Under the pieces are notes generated by a model. That model did not search any database and was not told the origin of the DNA. It saw only the letters and a list, made by a program, of their open reading frames with translations. A program made the translations under genes and the position numbers. DNA of 41,002 bases from Deltaproteobacteria bacterium (GTDB lineage Bacteria > Desulfobacterota > Desulfobulbia > Desulfobulbales > Desulfurivibrionaceae): the NCBI GenBank assembly GCA_026388735.1, contig JAPLJG010000044.1:1-41002 (forward strand). The letters are read 5' to 3'. Below are positions 33,350 to 41,002 of the stretch, in pieces; position 1 is the stretch's first letter; each line of letters starts with the position of its first letter.

Positions 33350-35344
33350 ATGGCTTTGCAGGGTGCAATCATAGAATACATGGAGCAGAGCAGATTTATC
33401 TGCGCCATGGTTCTTGATGAGGACAGTAAGCGGTTGCGCCTTATCAACCAGAACGGCAGGGAGGTGAATCTTCCGCTCTCCCGCCTGCTGCACCAATCCG
33501 CGAAACGTAATTCTCTCACGCTCAGCCGAGATGAGCAACTCCGTCTGCTCAAAGAGGCGGACCAAGCCCGGCAAGTCATGATGCAGCAGATCGATCTGGC
33601 CGAGATCTGGCAGTTGGCCAGCGAGGAGGAAGGGGTAAGTTTCAGCCCGGATTTTCTTGCCGAGCTGGCCTTTGGCGAAGACGCCACGGATAATCATGTC
33701 GCCGCCTTTCTCCGCTCCATCTTTGTGGATCGTCTCTATTTCAAATACAAGGAAGGCATGGTGCTTGCCCACAGCCCGGAAGCGGTTGCCGGGTTGCGCC
33801 TGAAGCAGGAACGGGAAAAGGAGCAGGAGGCCCTGATGCGCACCGGGGCCATGATGCTCAAGCGTCTCTGGGATGGGGACACCGCTGCGGTATGGCCGGA
33901 GCGTGACCGCTGCCTCGGCCTGCTGGGCGACTACTATGTCTTTGGCAGCGAGGCCGAAGAGAGTGAACTTGCCCGGGAGCTGCTGAAAAAAGCAGGCCTC
34001 ACAGGCCCACACGATGTCTATCATCTCCTGATCAAGGCCGGGGTGTGGCAGGCCCATGAAAATGTGGCCTTGTTGCGGTATCAAATCCCGGTGGGTTTTT
34101 CCGAGGAAGTCGCCACCGCAGCAGCCCAGGTATCCGAGCCCGTGGCCGAAGAGCTTGTCGGCAGGAATCGGCGGGATTTCCGGGAGCTGCCCCTGCTCAC
34201 CATCGATGGCGAATCAACCCGTGATTATGATGACGCCCTGCATGTGGAACGGAAGGGCGACGACTTTCTGGTGGGCATCCATATCTCCGACGTGGCCCAT
34301 TACGTTGCCCCTGGGACACCGATTTATGCAGAGGCCGCCCGGCGGATGACCTCCCTCTATTTTCCCGAGACCCAGATTCCCATGCTGCCGAGAGTGCTTT
34401 CCGAGGGGGTGTGCAGTCTTGTCGTTGGCAAAGCGAGGGCGGCCCTGAGTGCCATGGTCTTGCTGAGCCCCAAGGGCGAGGTGCTGGAGTTCGATCTTGT
34501 CCCGAGCATGGTCGAGGTGAAACGGCAGTTGAGCTACCCGGAGGCGGAACGGCTGGTGGCGAGCGGCGATTGGGAGTTGCAGTCCCTGGCCCGGCTCAGC
34601 GAGCAGCTCAAGCAGCGGCGCATAGAAAAAGGGGCGCTGCTGCTGCCGGTGCCGGATGTGAATATTCGGATCGATCCGGAAGGGAAGGTGGCGGTTGCCC
34701 TGTCACCGGTGGATACCATCTCCCGCAGTCTGGTGGCGGAGTTCATGGTGCTGGCCAATACCCTCTCCGCCCAGTTTGTGGCGGACCGTCAGGCCCCTGG
34801 CCTGTTCCGGGCCCAGGACGAGCCCCATCAGCGGCTGATCGCGGGCGGCGAGAAAGATCTGTTCTCGGTTTTTCGCCAGCGCAAGCAGTTGAAGCCTGGG
34901 GAGCTTTTGCTCTATCCCAAGCCCCATAGCGGGGTCGGGGCCATGCAGTACACCACGGTTACTTCTCCCATCCGCCGGTTTCTCGATCTGGTCATGCAGC
35001 ATCAGATCAAGCAGTTGCTTTCTGGCCGGGGGGCGATGTTTTCCGCCGACGAACTCGCGGGGGTTGCCGGGGATATCAACACGGTGTCGGCCAGGGTCAA
35101 TCAGGTGCGCCGCACCCGGCATCGGTACTGGTTGCTCAAGTATCTGGAACAAAAGGTCGGGGGGAGGGTCGAGGCATTGTTGGTCAACAAGGGCCCCAAG
35201 CGGGTCAATCTGACCCTGCTTGACTGCCTTCTGGATGCCGATATGCCGCCGAATCAGGCCATGGCCGCAAAGCCGGGGGATGTCGTTTCGCTCCGGGTGG
35301 CTAAGGTCGATGCCCTGGATAACGTGCTGCGGCTGGAATGGTAA
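33350..35344 (+). CDS. RNB-domain exoribonuclease (RNase II/R family)
   Basis: 3'-5' exoribonuclease of 664 aa. The first 230 residues form a long N-terminal region unlike canonical cold-shock domains but containing helices (YLKQEREKEQEAL-type). The RNB domain begins near 265 with the catalytic aspartate motif LLTIDGESTRDYDDALHVER and IHISDVAHYV, and continues with SLYFPETQIPMLP and the conserved Arg motif TSPIRRFLDLVMQHQIKQLL. The C-terminal part (VGGRVEALLVNKGPKRVNLTLL...GDVVSLRVAKVDALDNVLRLEW) resembles a short S1-like barrel. ATG 33350 has AAGGGAA upstream. The divergent gap 33109-33349 shows no gene; a convincing promoter was not found there. Confidence 0.9.
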   Translation: MALQGAIIEYMEQSRFICAMVLDEDSKRLRLINQNGREVNLPLSRLLHQSAKRNSLTLSRDEQLRLLKEADQARQVMMQQIDLAEIWQLASEEEGVSFSPDFLAELAFGEDATDNHVAAFLRSIFVDRLYFKYKEGMVLAHSPEAVAGLRLKQEREKEQEALMRTGAMMLKRLWDGDTAAVWPERDRCLGLLGDYYVFGSEAEESELARELLKKAGLTGPHDVYHLLIKAGVWQAHENVALLRYQIPVGFSEEVATAAAQVSEPVAEELVGRNRRDFRELPLLTIDGESTRDYDDALHVERKGDDFLVGIHISDVAHYVAPGTPIYAEAARRMTSLYFPETQIPMLPRVLSEGVCSLVVGKARAALSAMVLLSPKGEVLEFDLVPSMVEVKRQLSYPEAERLVASGDWELQSLARLSEQLKQRRIEKGALLLPVPDVNIRIDPEGKVAVALSPVDTISRSLVAEFMVLANTLSAQFVADRQAPGLFRAQDEPHQRLIAGGEKDLFSVFRQRKQLKPGELLLYPKPHSGVGAMQYTTVTSPIRRFLDLVMQHQIKQLLSGRGAMFSADELAGVAGDINTVSARVNQVRRTRHRYWLLKYLEQKVGGRVEALLVNKGPKRVNLTLLDCLLDADMPPNQAMAAKPGDVVSLRVAKVDALDNVLRLEW

Positions 35345-35378
35345 AGGGAGGGGGAAGGCGGAAGAAGCGTGCCGCCTT

Positions 35379-35549
35379 TCAGTCGTAGATGATGCAGTTC
35401 CAGCGGGAGAGGAGTTCTTCGGTTTCCGCGTCCAACTGGTCGGCCACCTCGTGGATCTGGTATTCATGGCCGCATTTGCCGCACCGCATCCGCACCCGAC
35501 GGCAGGACCGGGCGATTTCCAGCCTGCCCTTGCATTTCTTGCACTGCAT
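35379..35549 (-). CDS. Small zinc-ribbon-like protein
   Basis: 56 aa from ATG 35549 (AAGGA eight bases upstream), too short for many gene finders. The N-terminal half holds CKKCKGRLEIARSC and RCGKCGHEYQIHEV, that is two CxxC knuckles plus an intervening Cys, then a short acidic helix (DQLDAETEELLSRWNCIIYD). Zinc binding through the CxxC pairs (C3, C6, C23 and C26, with C16 between) is a reasonable inference. It lies 21 bases after pyrE on the same strand and so probably belongs to the ychF-DUF4438-pyrE operon. No specific family or function is recognised. Confidence 0.75.
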   Translation of the reverse strand: MQCKKCKGRLEIARSCRRVRMRCGKCGHEYQIHEVADQLDAETEELLSRWNCIIYD

Positions 35550-35570
35550 TGCGTTGATCCTTTTGTACCC

Positions 35571-36122
35571 TTACTGCAACAAAGTGTGCCGGGTAAAGAT
35601 GGCTTCAAGCCGGTAGCCCTTTTCGGCCAGAGCCTCTGCGCCGCCTTCCAACCGATCAACCACTGTTACCACTAGCCCTACCTTGAACCCCGCTGCTTCC
35701 ACCCGTTCGATCACGGTGAGCAGAGTGCCGCCCGTGGTGACCACGTCTTCCAGCAGGGCAACGGTGCAGCCTGCGGGCATGTTGCTCAAGCCCTCAATGT
35801 ACTGTCCCGTGCCGTGGCCCTTGGATTCCTTCCTTACGATGAAGGCGGGAATGGGGTCCTGCTCCAGATGGCTCACCACCGAAACTGCGGTGACCAGCGG
35901 ATCGGCGCCCAGGGTCATGCCGCCCACCGCATCGATCTTTTCCGGGCTGTTGCGGATGATCTCAAAGATCAGCTTGCCACAGAGGTACGCGCCTTCTGCA
36001 GACAGGGTGGTCTGCTTGCCGTCGATGTAGAAGTCCGATTCCCGACCCGACGAGAGCTTGAACTTTCCATGACGGTATGACTTGGCCAGCAGCAGTTGTT
36101 TGAGTTGTTCGGTGTTGTTCAC
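35571..36122 (-). CDS. pyrE: Orotate phosphoribosyltransferase
   Basis: Converts orotate and PRPP to orotidine 5'-monophosphate in pyrimidine synthesis; 183 aa. The PRPP-binding motif is VALLEDVVTTGGTLLTVIERVEAAG. KLSSGRESDFYIDGKQ at the N-terminus and the flexible loop PAFIVRKESKGHGTGQYIEG with the catalytic Lys are typical. The start is a GTG at 36122 with AGGA eight bases upstream. Neighbours 33 bases upstream (DUF4438-like) and 21 bases downstream (zinc-ribbon protein) suggest one transcription unit. Confidence 0.95.
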   Translation of the reverse strand: MNNTEQLKQLLLAKSYRHGKFKLSSGRESDFYIDGKQTTLSAEGAYLCGKLIFEIIRNSPEKIDAVGGMTLGADPLVTAVSVVSHLEQDPIPAFIVRKESKGHGTGQYIEGLSNMPAGCTVALLEDVVTTGGTLLTVIERVEAAGFKVGLVVTVVDRLEGGAEALAEKGYRLEAIFTRHTLLQ

Positions 36123-36155
36123 GGGGGAATCCTTTCGTTTCGTTGAGTTCGCGGC

Positions 36156-37040
36156 TTATTTCATCTTGGAGAAATAGGTGGTCAGGTTTGCCTTGGTGCG
36201 GATTTTTGGTACCAACAGACCGTCTTTTGAGGTCATGGCGATCATCACCCCGGGGCCGTGTCCGGCCAGAACGCAGCTGGCGTGGGCAACGATGCCGATC
36301 ACTATGCCGCCGGTTTTGTATATCCGGCCATAGGTGGCGTCCGCGTCCAGGATGGCGACAAAATCTCCTAGCCGTAGGTCGGCAAGGCCGTATTCCTTGA
36401 CAATGGCCTCGTCGAACATCTGGATGTCGTAGTCGCCGCTATGGCTGTGGGAGGCGCCGATACCCGAGCCCATGATCTTGGCGGGCACGGTGTGGGTCAC
36501 CGGAACCTCCAGCCTGCCATCCTTGAGTTTCTTGAGGGGAATCGCAGCCAGCAGGGCTGGGTCCAGGTTCATCACCTTGATCCCTGGGAAATCCGGGAGA
36601 TTCAGGCCGCAGCCGCAGGCCTTGACCTGGATTTTGTCGCCGATGGTGAGGCGTTCCAGTACCTCCGGGGCAAAATCCACCAGCACATGCTCGATGCCGC
36701 CGTGCTTGCCGGTTACCCGGCCGGTCTCGCCTTTGGCGTCGCCGGAGACCACCTTGGCAAGGTTGCCCACACAGGAAAACTGGTTCAAGGCTCGGTTGGG
36801 GCCAGGCTGCCCCTGAATCTGGGTGAAATTGCTGATGGAAACCGCAGGCTCCACATGGTCGCCGAATTTTTCCCCGGCCAGATCGCCGATCCGCAGGTTG
36901 TAGGTGATGCCGCCCACGCCGGGGTAGACGTCGGAATGGCCGTCCGGGTTGATCCGGTAGGGATTGATCCCGCCCTGGGGCGAGGTGATTTCGCCGATCA
37001 CCGACTGGCAGACCAGCTGTTCCGTGTTGGTTTTGATCAT
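36156..37040 (-). CDS. DUF4438-like conserved protein
   Basis: 294 aa, cytoplasmic. The pattern (NTEQLVCQSVIGEITSPQGG, DGHSDVYPGVGGITYNLRIGD, KACGCGLNLPDFPGIKVMNLDP, SGIGASHSHSGDYDIQMFD, YGRIYKTGGIVIGIVAHASCVLAGHGPGVMI) matches my memory of the DUF4438 family, which includes a structurally solved Thermotoga protein; the function is not known. Abundant glycines and two His-rich spots (HSH, HASC) might bind metal, but this is speculation. ATG 37040 has AGGGGG upstream. It sits between ychF and pyrE with short gaps. Confidence 0.6.
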   Translation of the reverse strand: MIKTNTEQLVCQSVIGEITSPQGGINPYRINPDGHSDVYPGVGGITYNLRIGDLAGEKFGDHVEPAVSISNFTQIQGQPGPNRALNQFSCVGNLAKVVSGDAKGETGRVTGKHGGIEHVLVDFAPEVLERLTIGDKIQVKACGCGLNLPDFPGIKVMNLDPALLAAIPLKKLKDGRLEVPVTHTVPAKIMGSGIGASHSHSGDYDIQMFDEAIVKEYGLADLRLGDFVAILDADATYGRIYKTGGIVIGIVAHASCVLAGHGPGVMIAMTSKDGLLVPKIRTKANLTTYFSKMK

Positions 37041-37061
37041 CGTTGTGCGCCCCCTGTGCTG

Positions 37062-38156
37062 CTAGACGTTGAAGCGGAAATTCATGCAGTCGCCGTCCTG
37101 CACCACATATTCCTTGCCTTCCAGTCGCAGTAAGCCCTTTTCCTTGACCTTGGTCTCGCTGCCGCAGGCCACAAAATCTGCATAGGCGATGACCTCTGCC
37201 CGGATAAAGCCGCGTTCAAAATCGGTGTGGATAACTGCGGCCGCCTGCGGCGCCTTGGTGCCGCGCTTGATGGTCCAGGCCCTGGTTTCCTTTTCGCCCA
37301 CGGTGAAGTAGTTGATCAGCCCCAGCAGCTCGTAGCCGGCCTTGATCAGGCGGTTCAGGCCCGGCTCCTTAAGGCCGAGATCGGCCAGGAAATCCTGGCG
37401 CTCGTCCACGCTCAGGGCGCTCAATTCTTCCTCGATTGCCCCGGAGATCATGACCACGGAGGCGTTTTCTGCCGCCGCTGCCTTGCGGAGTTCATCCACC
37501 CACTGGTTGCCGGTATTGATTTCCGCCTCGTTGACATTGGCCACATAGAGAACGGGTTTGGCCGTGAGCAGGCAGAGCTCCTTCATCAGTTTTTCGCCGG
37601 TATCGTCGAGTTGGGCGGATCGAGCCGGTTTGCCGTCATTGAGCAGGGCGTACAACCCTTCCAGCACAACCAACTGCGCCTTGAAGGCTGCGTCCCCGGA
37701 TTTCGCCTGGGAGGCGGTTTTGGTCATGCGCCGGGTCACGGTATCGAGATCGCAGAGGATCAGCTCGGTGTTGATTACCTCCCGGTCGCGCAGGGGATCG
37801 ATGCTGCCGTCCACATGTACGATGTTTTCGTCTTCAAAGCAGCGGATCACATGGGCGATGGCGTCCACCTGGCGGATATGGCCGAGAAACTGGTTGCCCA
37901 GGCCTTCGCCCTTGCTTGCTCCGCTGACCAGCCCGGCAATATCGACGAATTCCATTTGGGCGTTGACCTTGACCTTGGTCTTGGCCATTTCGGCCAGGAT
38001 GTCGAGGCGCGCATCCGGCACCGGCACCATGCCCACGTTTGGTTCGATGGTGCAAAACGGATAATTGGCCGACTCGATGCCAGCCGAGGTGAGAGCATTG
38101 AAGATGGTTGATTTGCCGACATTGGGCAGGCCGACGATGCCACAGCGAAAGCCCAT
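37062..38156 (-). CDS. ychF: Redox-regulated ATPase/GTPase YchF
   Basis: Universal OBG-family P-loop NTPase (364 aa; E. coli 363), cytoplasmic and ribosome associated. Signatures: GIVGLPNVGKSTIFNALTSAG (G1), NYPFCTIEPNVG (switch), VDIAGLVSGASKGEGLGNQFL (G3), the ATP-preferring NVNE at the G4 position (VLYVANVNEAE), a helical arm and the C-terminal TGS domain ending (KGLLRLEGKEYVVQDGDCMNFRFNV). ATG 38156 has AAGGA upstream. Stop codon is TAG. It probably heads a four-gene minus-strand operon and is divergent from the DUF721 gene. Confidence 0.95.
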   Translation of the reverse strand: MGFRCGIVGLPNVGKSTIFNALTSAGIESANYPFCTIEPNVGMVPVPDARLDILAEMAKTKVKVNAQMEFVDIAGLVSGASKGEGLGNQFLGHIRQVDAIAHVIRCFEDENIVHVDGSIDPLRDREVINTELILCDLDTVTRRMTKTASQAKSGDAAFKAQLVVLEGLYALLNDGKPARSAQLDDTGEKLMKELCLLTAKPVLYVANVNEAEINTGNQWVDELRKAAAAENASVVMISGAIEEELSALSVDERQDFLADLGLKEPGLNRLIKAGYELLGLINYFTVGEKETRAWTIKRGTKAPQAAAVIHTDFERGFIRAEVIAYADFVACGSETKVKEKGLLRLEGKEYVVQDGDCMNFRFNV

Positions 38157-38304
38157 GGGGAAAAGTCCTTATTGGTACGGGTCAATAAAAAAGGAGTCAG
38201 GAAATGACCGGAAATTGTGAGCAGTATATAATGATTTCTTTGCAATGCGGCAAGGGTTGTTTACAATCCAGGAACTAAATCCCCCTCAATCAGGCGCAAA
38301 TACC

Positions 38305-38772
38305 ATGGCTGCTCCCGAAAAAATCATCCGGATAGATTCCCTTTTTGCCGAGCTTTTTAAAAAAAGGCAGTGGGATAAGCGTTTGGCCTTGCACGCGGTA
38401 TTTAGGAACTGGCCGCAGGTTGTTGGCCCGGAGATCGCGGAACGGACCGAACCGCAGGTGATTCGCGGCACGGTGCTCTGGATTGCGGTTTCCGACTCGG
38501 TCTGGATGCAGCAGCTCCATCTGCAAAAGCAGGCCTTGCTCGAACAGATCAATGCGAATGTGCGGGGTTCCGAAAAAATAAGCGATATTCGTTTTCAGAT
38601 AGACGCTGTTCTTGGCGAGGAAAAAATGGTTGCAGAGAGTCCAAAGCCGATCGCTTCGCCACAGCCGATTGATCCGGAGGAGCAGAAGGGCTTTGAAAGA
38701 ATGATTGCTGCCATTGGCGATGGAGAATTGCGCACTCGTCTGCTGGCCCTGTGGCGAAAAGCCCACCGGTAA
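38305..38772 (+). CDS. DUF721/DciA-like protein
   Basis: 155 aa. The domain spans about residues 5-100: DSLFAELFKKRQWDKRLALHAVFRNWPQVVGPEIAERTEPQVIRGTVLWIAVSDSVWMQQL. This W-V-G...H..P..L.V.V....W pattern is that of DciA, the bacterial helicase-loading factor in species lacking DnaC/DnaI. The C-terminal tail is charged. ATG 38305 is chosen because the family motif starts soon after; an ATG at 38245 in frame would add 20 unlike residues and has no better ribosome site. A replication role is inferred from the family only. Confidence 0.75.
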   Translation: MAAPEKIIRIDSLFAELFKKRQWDKRLALHAVFRNWPQVVGPEIAERTEPQVIRGTVLWIAVSDSVWMQQLHLQKQALLEQINANVRGSEKISDIRFQIDAVLGEEKMVAESPKPIASPQPIDPEEQKGFERMIAAIGDGELRTRLLALWRKAHR

Positions 38773-38859
38773 GCTTTGTTGGCCGTGAAGGTTGCAGGGC
38801 CTCGGCGTGTTCGGGGGGCATGATCGCGCGGGGGAAAGGGGAAACGGATTTCAGTGTTT

Positions 38860-39546
38860 TCAGGTCGCGTTTGGCGGGGAATTTTCGATGGAGCAAATGG
38901 CAAGGTAGCGTTCGAGGTTTTCCCGATCCGTGCCCTTTAGCGTGAATTGAATGCCGAATTCCCTGGTCTCCTGGTCAATCTCGATAACTCGGCGGACAAG
39001 GGCTTCTGGCGCCGTAGCTTTTTCTTCGAAATCGCCAAATCGTAAGCGGAGGGTCATGCTGAGCGGGCTGAGTTTGTCGCCTTTCTGGATGTGTTCGGAA
39101 AATTTCCCCACCAGCCTTGCTCCCTCAATGGAGATATTCTTTATTGCGCCATGATTGAGATACTGACTTGCCTTGCGGGTGAAGGTTGCAACGGAGCGCG
39201 AACTTGTTGCATAGCGGGGATATCTTCTCCGTTGGACGGAGATAATTGATGTGGGGAAGAGCACACCCAGTTCGGTGCTGGTTTCAAGCACGGGAGTGGC
39301 GTGGAAGCCTCGCATGGGCTGGTTCTGGTGTTGATACAGGAGCAGGCATGGGTCTTTGGGGGCTTGGAAAGGAGTGTCTTTGGAAAAGAGAATAAGTGGT
39401 TCCGTCTCTTTGGTGAATATTTCGGCTGGCGTCAGCTTCTGTGGATTCAGCCCCTTTTGAAAAAGGGTCACAGTGGTTCGTTGGCCAATAAGCCTGATAA
39501 TTTCTTCTCCAACGACCTTAGGGTCATCGGACCAAAGCTCTTGCAT
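38860..39546 (-). CDS. PilZ-domain protein
   Basis: 228 aa, cytoplasmic. The N-terminal half (EEIIRLIGQRTTVTLFQKGL, ILFSKDTPFQ, PCLLLYQHQNQPMRGFHATPVLE) is a YcgR-like beta domain; the C-terminal half is a PilZ domain with RRRYPRY (RxxxR at R107 and R111) and NISIEGARL (N137, S139, G142; [D/N]xSxxG), which are the c-di-GMP contacts. Flagellar brake or other c-di-GMP effector is the likely class. AAGGGGG precedes ATG 39546. It lies between the DUF721 gene and dtd, with no motility gene next to it, although the chemotaxis cluster is elsewhere in the window. Confidence 0.85.
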   Translation of the reverse strand: MQELWSDDPKVVGEEIIRLIGQRTTVTLFQKGLNPQKLTPAEIFTKETEPLILFSKDTPFQAPKDPCLLLYQHQNQPMRGFHATPVLETSTELGVLFPTSIISVQRRRYPRYATSSRSVATFTRKASQYLNHGAIKNISIEGARLVGKFSEHIQKGDKLSPLSMTLRLRFGDFEEKATAPEALVRRVIEIDQETREFGIQFTLKGTDRENLERYLAICSIENSPPNAT

Positions 39547-39668
39547 GCAAGGCCCCCTTCGGGCAGGAACGGTGAATGATCTTCGGATGTGAACTGATTC
39601 ACCCGTATAGCAATAAGAAGCACTATATAGCTATATTTGCAACGCTTGTAAAGCACGGGCTGAAAAAT

Positions 39669-39687
39669 ACAGGAAAGAGTTTCCTGT
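39669..39687 (-). terminator. Intrinsic terminator after dtd
   Basis: On the minus strand ACAGGAAA-CTC-TTTCCTGT followed by ATTTTTC. An 8-bp perfect stem with a three-base loop, six bases after the dtd stop codon. The remainder of the 39547-39692 gap shows no gene. Confidence 0.8.
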
Positions 39688-39692
39688 GGGAG

Positions 39693-40142
39693 CTAGAATT
39701 GTTTCTCCGTGTCAAGCAACAGGGTGACCGGCCCATTGTTTACAAGGGTTACAGTCATCATGGCCTGGAATTTGCCGGTGGCCACGGTGATTTGTCTTGT
39801 GCGGATTTCGTGGATGAACCTCTCGTAGAGGTGCGCTGCTTCTGCCGGTGGCGCGGCGGTGGAATAGGATGGGCGTCTTCCCTTGCGACAGTCGCCGAAC
39901 AGGGTGAACTGGGAAACCACCAGCATCTCTCCGTGCGTCTCGATCAGGGAAAGATTCATGAGCCCCTGCTCGTCATCGAAGATGCGGAGATTGACAATCT
40001 TATCGGCCAGGAGCGCGGCGTCCTGTTCTGAGTCGTTTTTGCCAACGCCGAGAAGGACAAGAAGGCCAGGCCCGATGGCACCGCAGAGCTGGTCGTCTAC
40101 GCAAACGGCAGCTTGGCTTACCCTTTGCACTACGGCGCGCAC
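39693..40142 (-). CDS. dtd: D-aminoacyl-tRNA deacylase
   Basis: Removes D-amino acids mischarged on tRNA; 149 aa from GTG 40142, which has AGGAG nine bases upstream and lies inside the end of rsmE (13-base overlap). The N-terminus RAVVQRVSQAAVCV, the catalytic SQFTLFGDCRKGRRPSY and VNNGPVTLLLDT (Gly-cisPro motif NGPVT) are diagnostic. The longer in-frame opening to 40349 is shadow sequence of rsmE. Stop codon TAG. Last gene of the prmA-rsmE-dtd group. Confidence 0.96.
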   Translation of the reverse strand: MRAVVQRVSQAAVCVDDQLCGAIGPGLLVLLGVGKNDSEQDAALLADKIVNLRIFDDEQGLMNLSLIETHGEMLVVSQFTLFGDCRKGRRPSYSTAAPPAEAAHLYERFIHEIRTRQITVATGKFQAMMTVTLVNNGPVTLLLDTEKQF

Positions 40143-40909
40143 GGAATCTTCTCCTGATTTTTTGGGGGAATCGGGTTGAGATTGCCCAGGGCATATTGCA
40201 GGATGGCTGTTGCCGCAAGGGTTGCCGTCTCGGGCCGCGGAATGCGCGGCCCTAGGGAGACGGGGATAAAGCCTTCCTGCGGGGCACAGGCAACCTCTGT
40301 TTTGCTGAACCCGCCCTCTGGGCCGAGGAGGAACAATACGGAGCGGCAATCTGTTGCCCGATCGGCAAGAGCCTCATTTAGTGTTTGCCGGGTTTCGTGT
40401 TCCCAGAAGATCAGCCGCGCGTCGGAAGGGGGGGGCTGGGTCATGAGATCGGTTATTTCTCGGGGATCATGGACTTCCAGTGGCTTGGCCCGGTCGCATT
40501 GTTTGCAGGCCTCGAGGACGATGCGCTGCCAGCGCTCCATCTGTGTATCTCTTGGCGTTTTATGGATTCCGTGCTCCGAATAAAAAGGCCAGATTGCATC
40601 CACCCCCAGTTCCGTGGCCTTTTGCAGAATAAGGTCCATTTTTTGGCCTTTGAGCAGGGCTTGCCCCAGGTGGAGACGGACCTTTGGCGGGAGATCCTGG
40701 GTGTGTTCGACGATGGTTGCGGTCACCCGGTCTTTGAGGATCTGTTCGATGCGGGCCTGGTATCGGGCGCCGGTCCCGTCAAAAAAAGTAACGGGATCGC
40801 CTGGGCTAAGCCGGAGGACGGACCGGAGATGATGGGCCTCCGGCCCGGTCAGCTGCGCGGTCTCTCCCGTGATATCTGTCGGGTTTATGAAAAAGCGGCG
40901 GAGGCTCAT
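40130..40909 (-). CDS. rsmE: 16S rRNA (uracil-1498-N3)-methyltransferase
   Basis: Methylates U1498 of 16S rRNA using S-adenosylmethionine; 259 aa. SPOUT-class knot is visible with LFLLGPEGGFSKTEV and LGPRIPRPETATLAA; the N-terminal PUA-like domain is ETAQLTGPEAHHLRSVLRLSPGDPVTFFDG. The motif KATELGVDAIWPFYSEHG and CKQCDRAKPLEVHDP are family features. ATG 40909 lies seven bases after the stop of the upstream prmA fragment. Its end overlaps dtd by 13 bases. Confidence 0.95.
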   Translation of the reverse strand: MSLRRFFINPTDITGETAQLTGPEAHHLRSVLRLSPGDPVTFFDGTGARYQARIEQILKDRVTATIVEHTQDLPPKVRLHLGQALLKGQKMDLILQKATELGVDAIWPFYSEHGIHKTPRDTQMERWQRIVLEACKQCDRAKPLEVHDPREITDLMTQPPPSDARLIFWEHETRQTLNEALADRATDCRSVLFLLGPEGGFSKTEVACAPQEGFIPVSLGPRIPRPETATLAATAILQYALGNLNPIPPKNQEKIPCAP

Positions 40910-40915
40910 GGGCGT

Positions 40916-41002
40916 TTATGGCTGCATGAAGAGAAGTGCGCTCCATTCCCCTTCGCTTCGGGTTTCCTGATGTTTCAGGCCAAGAGCGTTGTAGGCTGCG
41001 CG
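40916..41002 (-). CDS. prmA: Ribosomal protein L11 methyltransferase, C-terminal fragment
   Basis: Only the last 28 codons lie in the window. They read RAAYNALGLKHQETRSEGEW and then SALLFMQP, stop TAA. The ending '...GL....R.EGEW.ALLf' is typical of PrmA, which trimethylates ribosomal protein L11. prmA directly upstream of rsmE is a common bacterial arrangement. The methyltransferase motifs are outside the window. Confidence 0.7.
   Translation of the reverse strand, partial: RAAYNALGLKHQETRSEGEWSALLFMQP

Noticed and set aside
40143-40349. Upstream extension of dtd
   Set aside because: It is out-of-frame rsmE sequence; GTG 40142 has a ribosome site and gives the standard Dtd start.

Overview
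The window reads as a contiguous piece of a Gram-negative, GC-rich bacterial chromosome, most likely a sulfate-reducer-like Desulfobacterota (former Deltaproteobacteria), perhaps Desulfobulbales. This is an inference from gene content: an acetyl-CoA carboxylase operon with a fused alpha-beta carboxyltransferase, a GlcF-like two-cluster Fe-S protein, MCPs with Cys-rich PAS modules and a CheA carrying an extra LGE...L-type module. No tRNA, rRNA, insertion sequence, CRISPR array or phage gene was seen. Most genes are housekeeping, and three chemoreceptors stand in tandem ahead of the chemotaxis genes.

Layout. Positions 1-5905 are all on the minus strand and read corC (ybeX-like), lnt, prfB with its programmed +1 frameshift, a GlcF-like Fe-S protein, a signal-peptide DsbA-like protein, and the first codons of a probable phoH. 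A compact divergent promoter near 6037-6080 separates this block from a plus-strand biotin/acetyl-CoA carboxylase operon at 6436-11798 (biotin carboxylase, fused carboxyltransferase, a biotinyl-domain protein, biotin ligase), to which a family 2 glycosyltransferase is coupled. The carboxyltransferase frame is broken by an in-frame TAG.

Positions 12838-27019 hold a chemotaxis cluster: three MCPs in tandem, then cheA, cheW, cheR, cheD, cheB and a HEAT-repeat protein with a C-terminal receiver domain. No free-standing CheY is present. All three MCPs end in a short aromatic tail (FERY) that fits a CheR/CheB tether. fbp follows, and converges on a gltX-glnS operon through a strong bidirectional terminator. 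gltX carries an exact in-frame 60-bp tandem duplication.

The right part contains a small disordered-looking protein, era, an RNB-family ribonuclease, the minus-strand group ychF-DUF4438-like-pyrE-small zinc-ribbon protein, a DUF721/DciA-like protein, a PilZ protein, and a prmA(partial)-rsmE-dtd operon running in from the right edge. The genes cover lipoprotein maturation, translation and RNA maturation, fatty-acid precursor synthesis and signal transduction. The features that most deserve follow-up are the TAG in the carboxyltransferase, the altered biotin-attachment motif, the duplicated segment in GltX and the HEAT-receiver protein as possible chemotaxis output.
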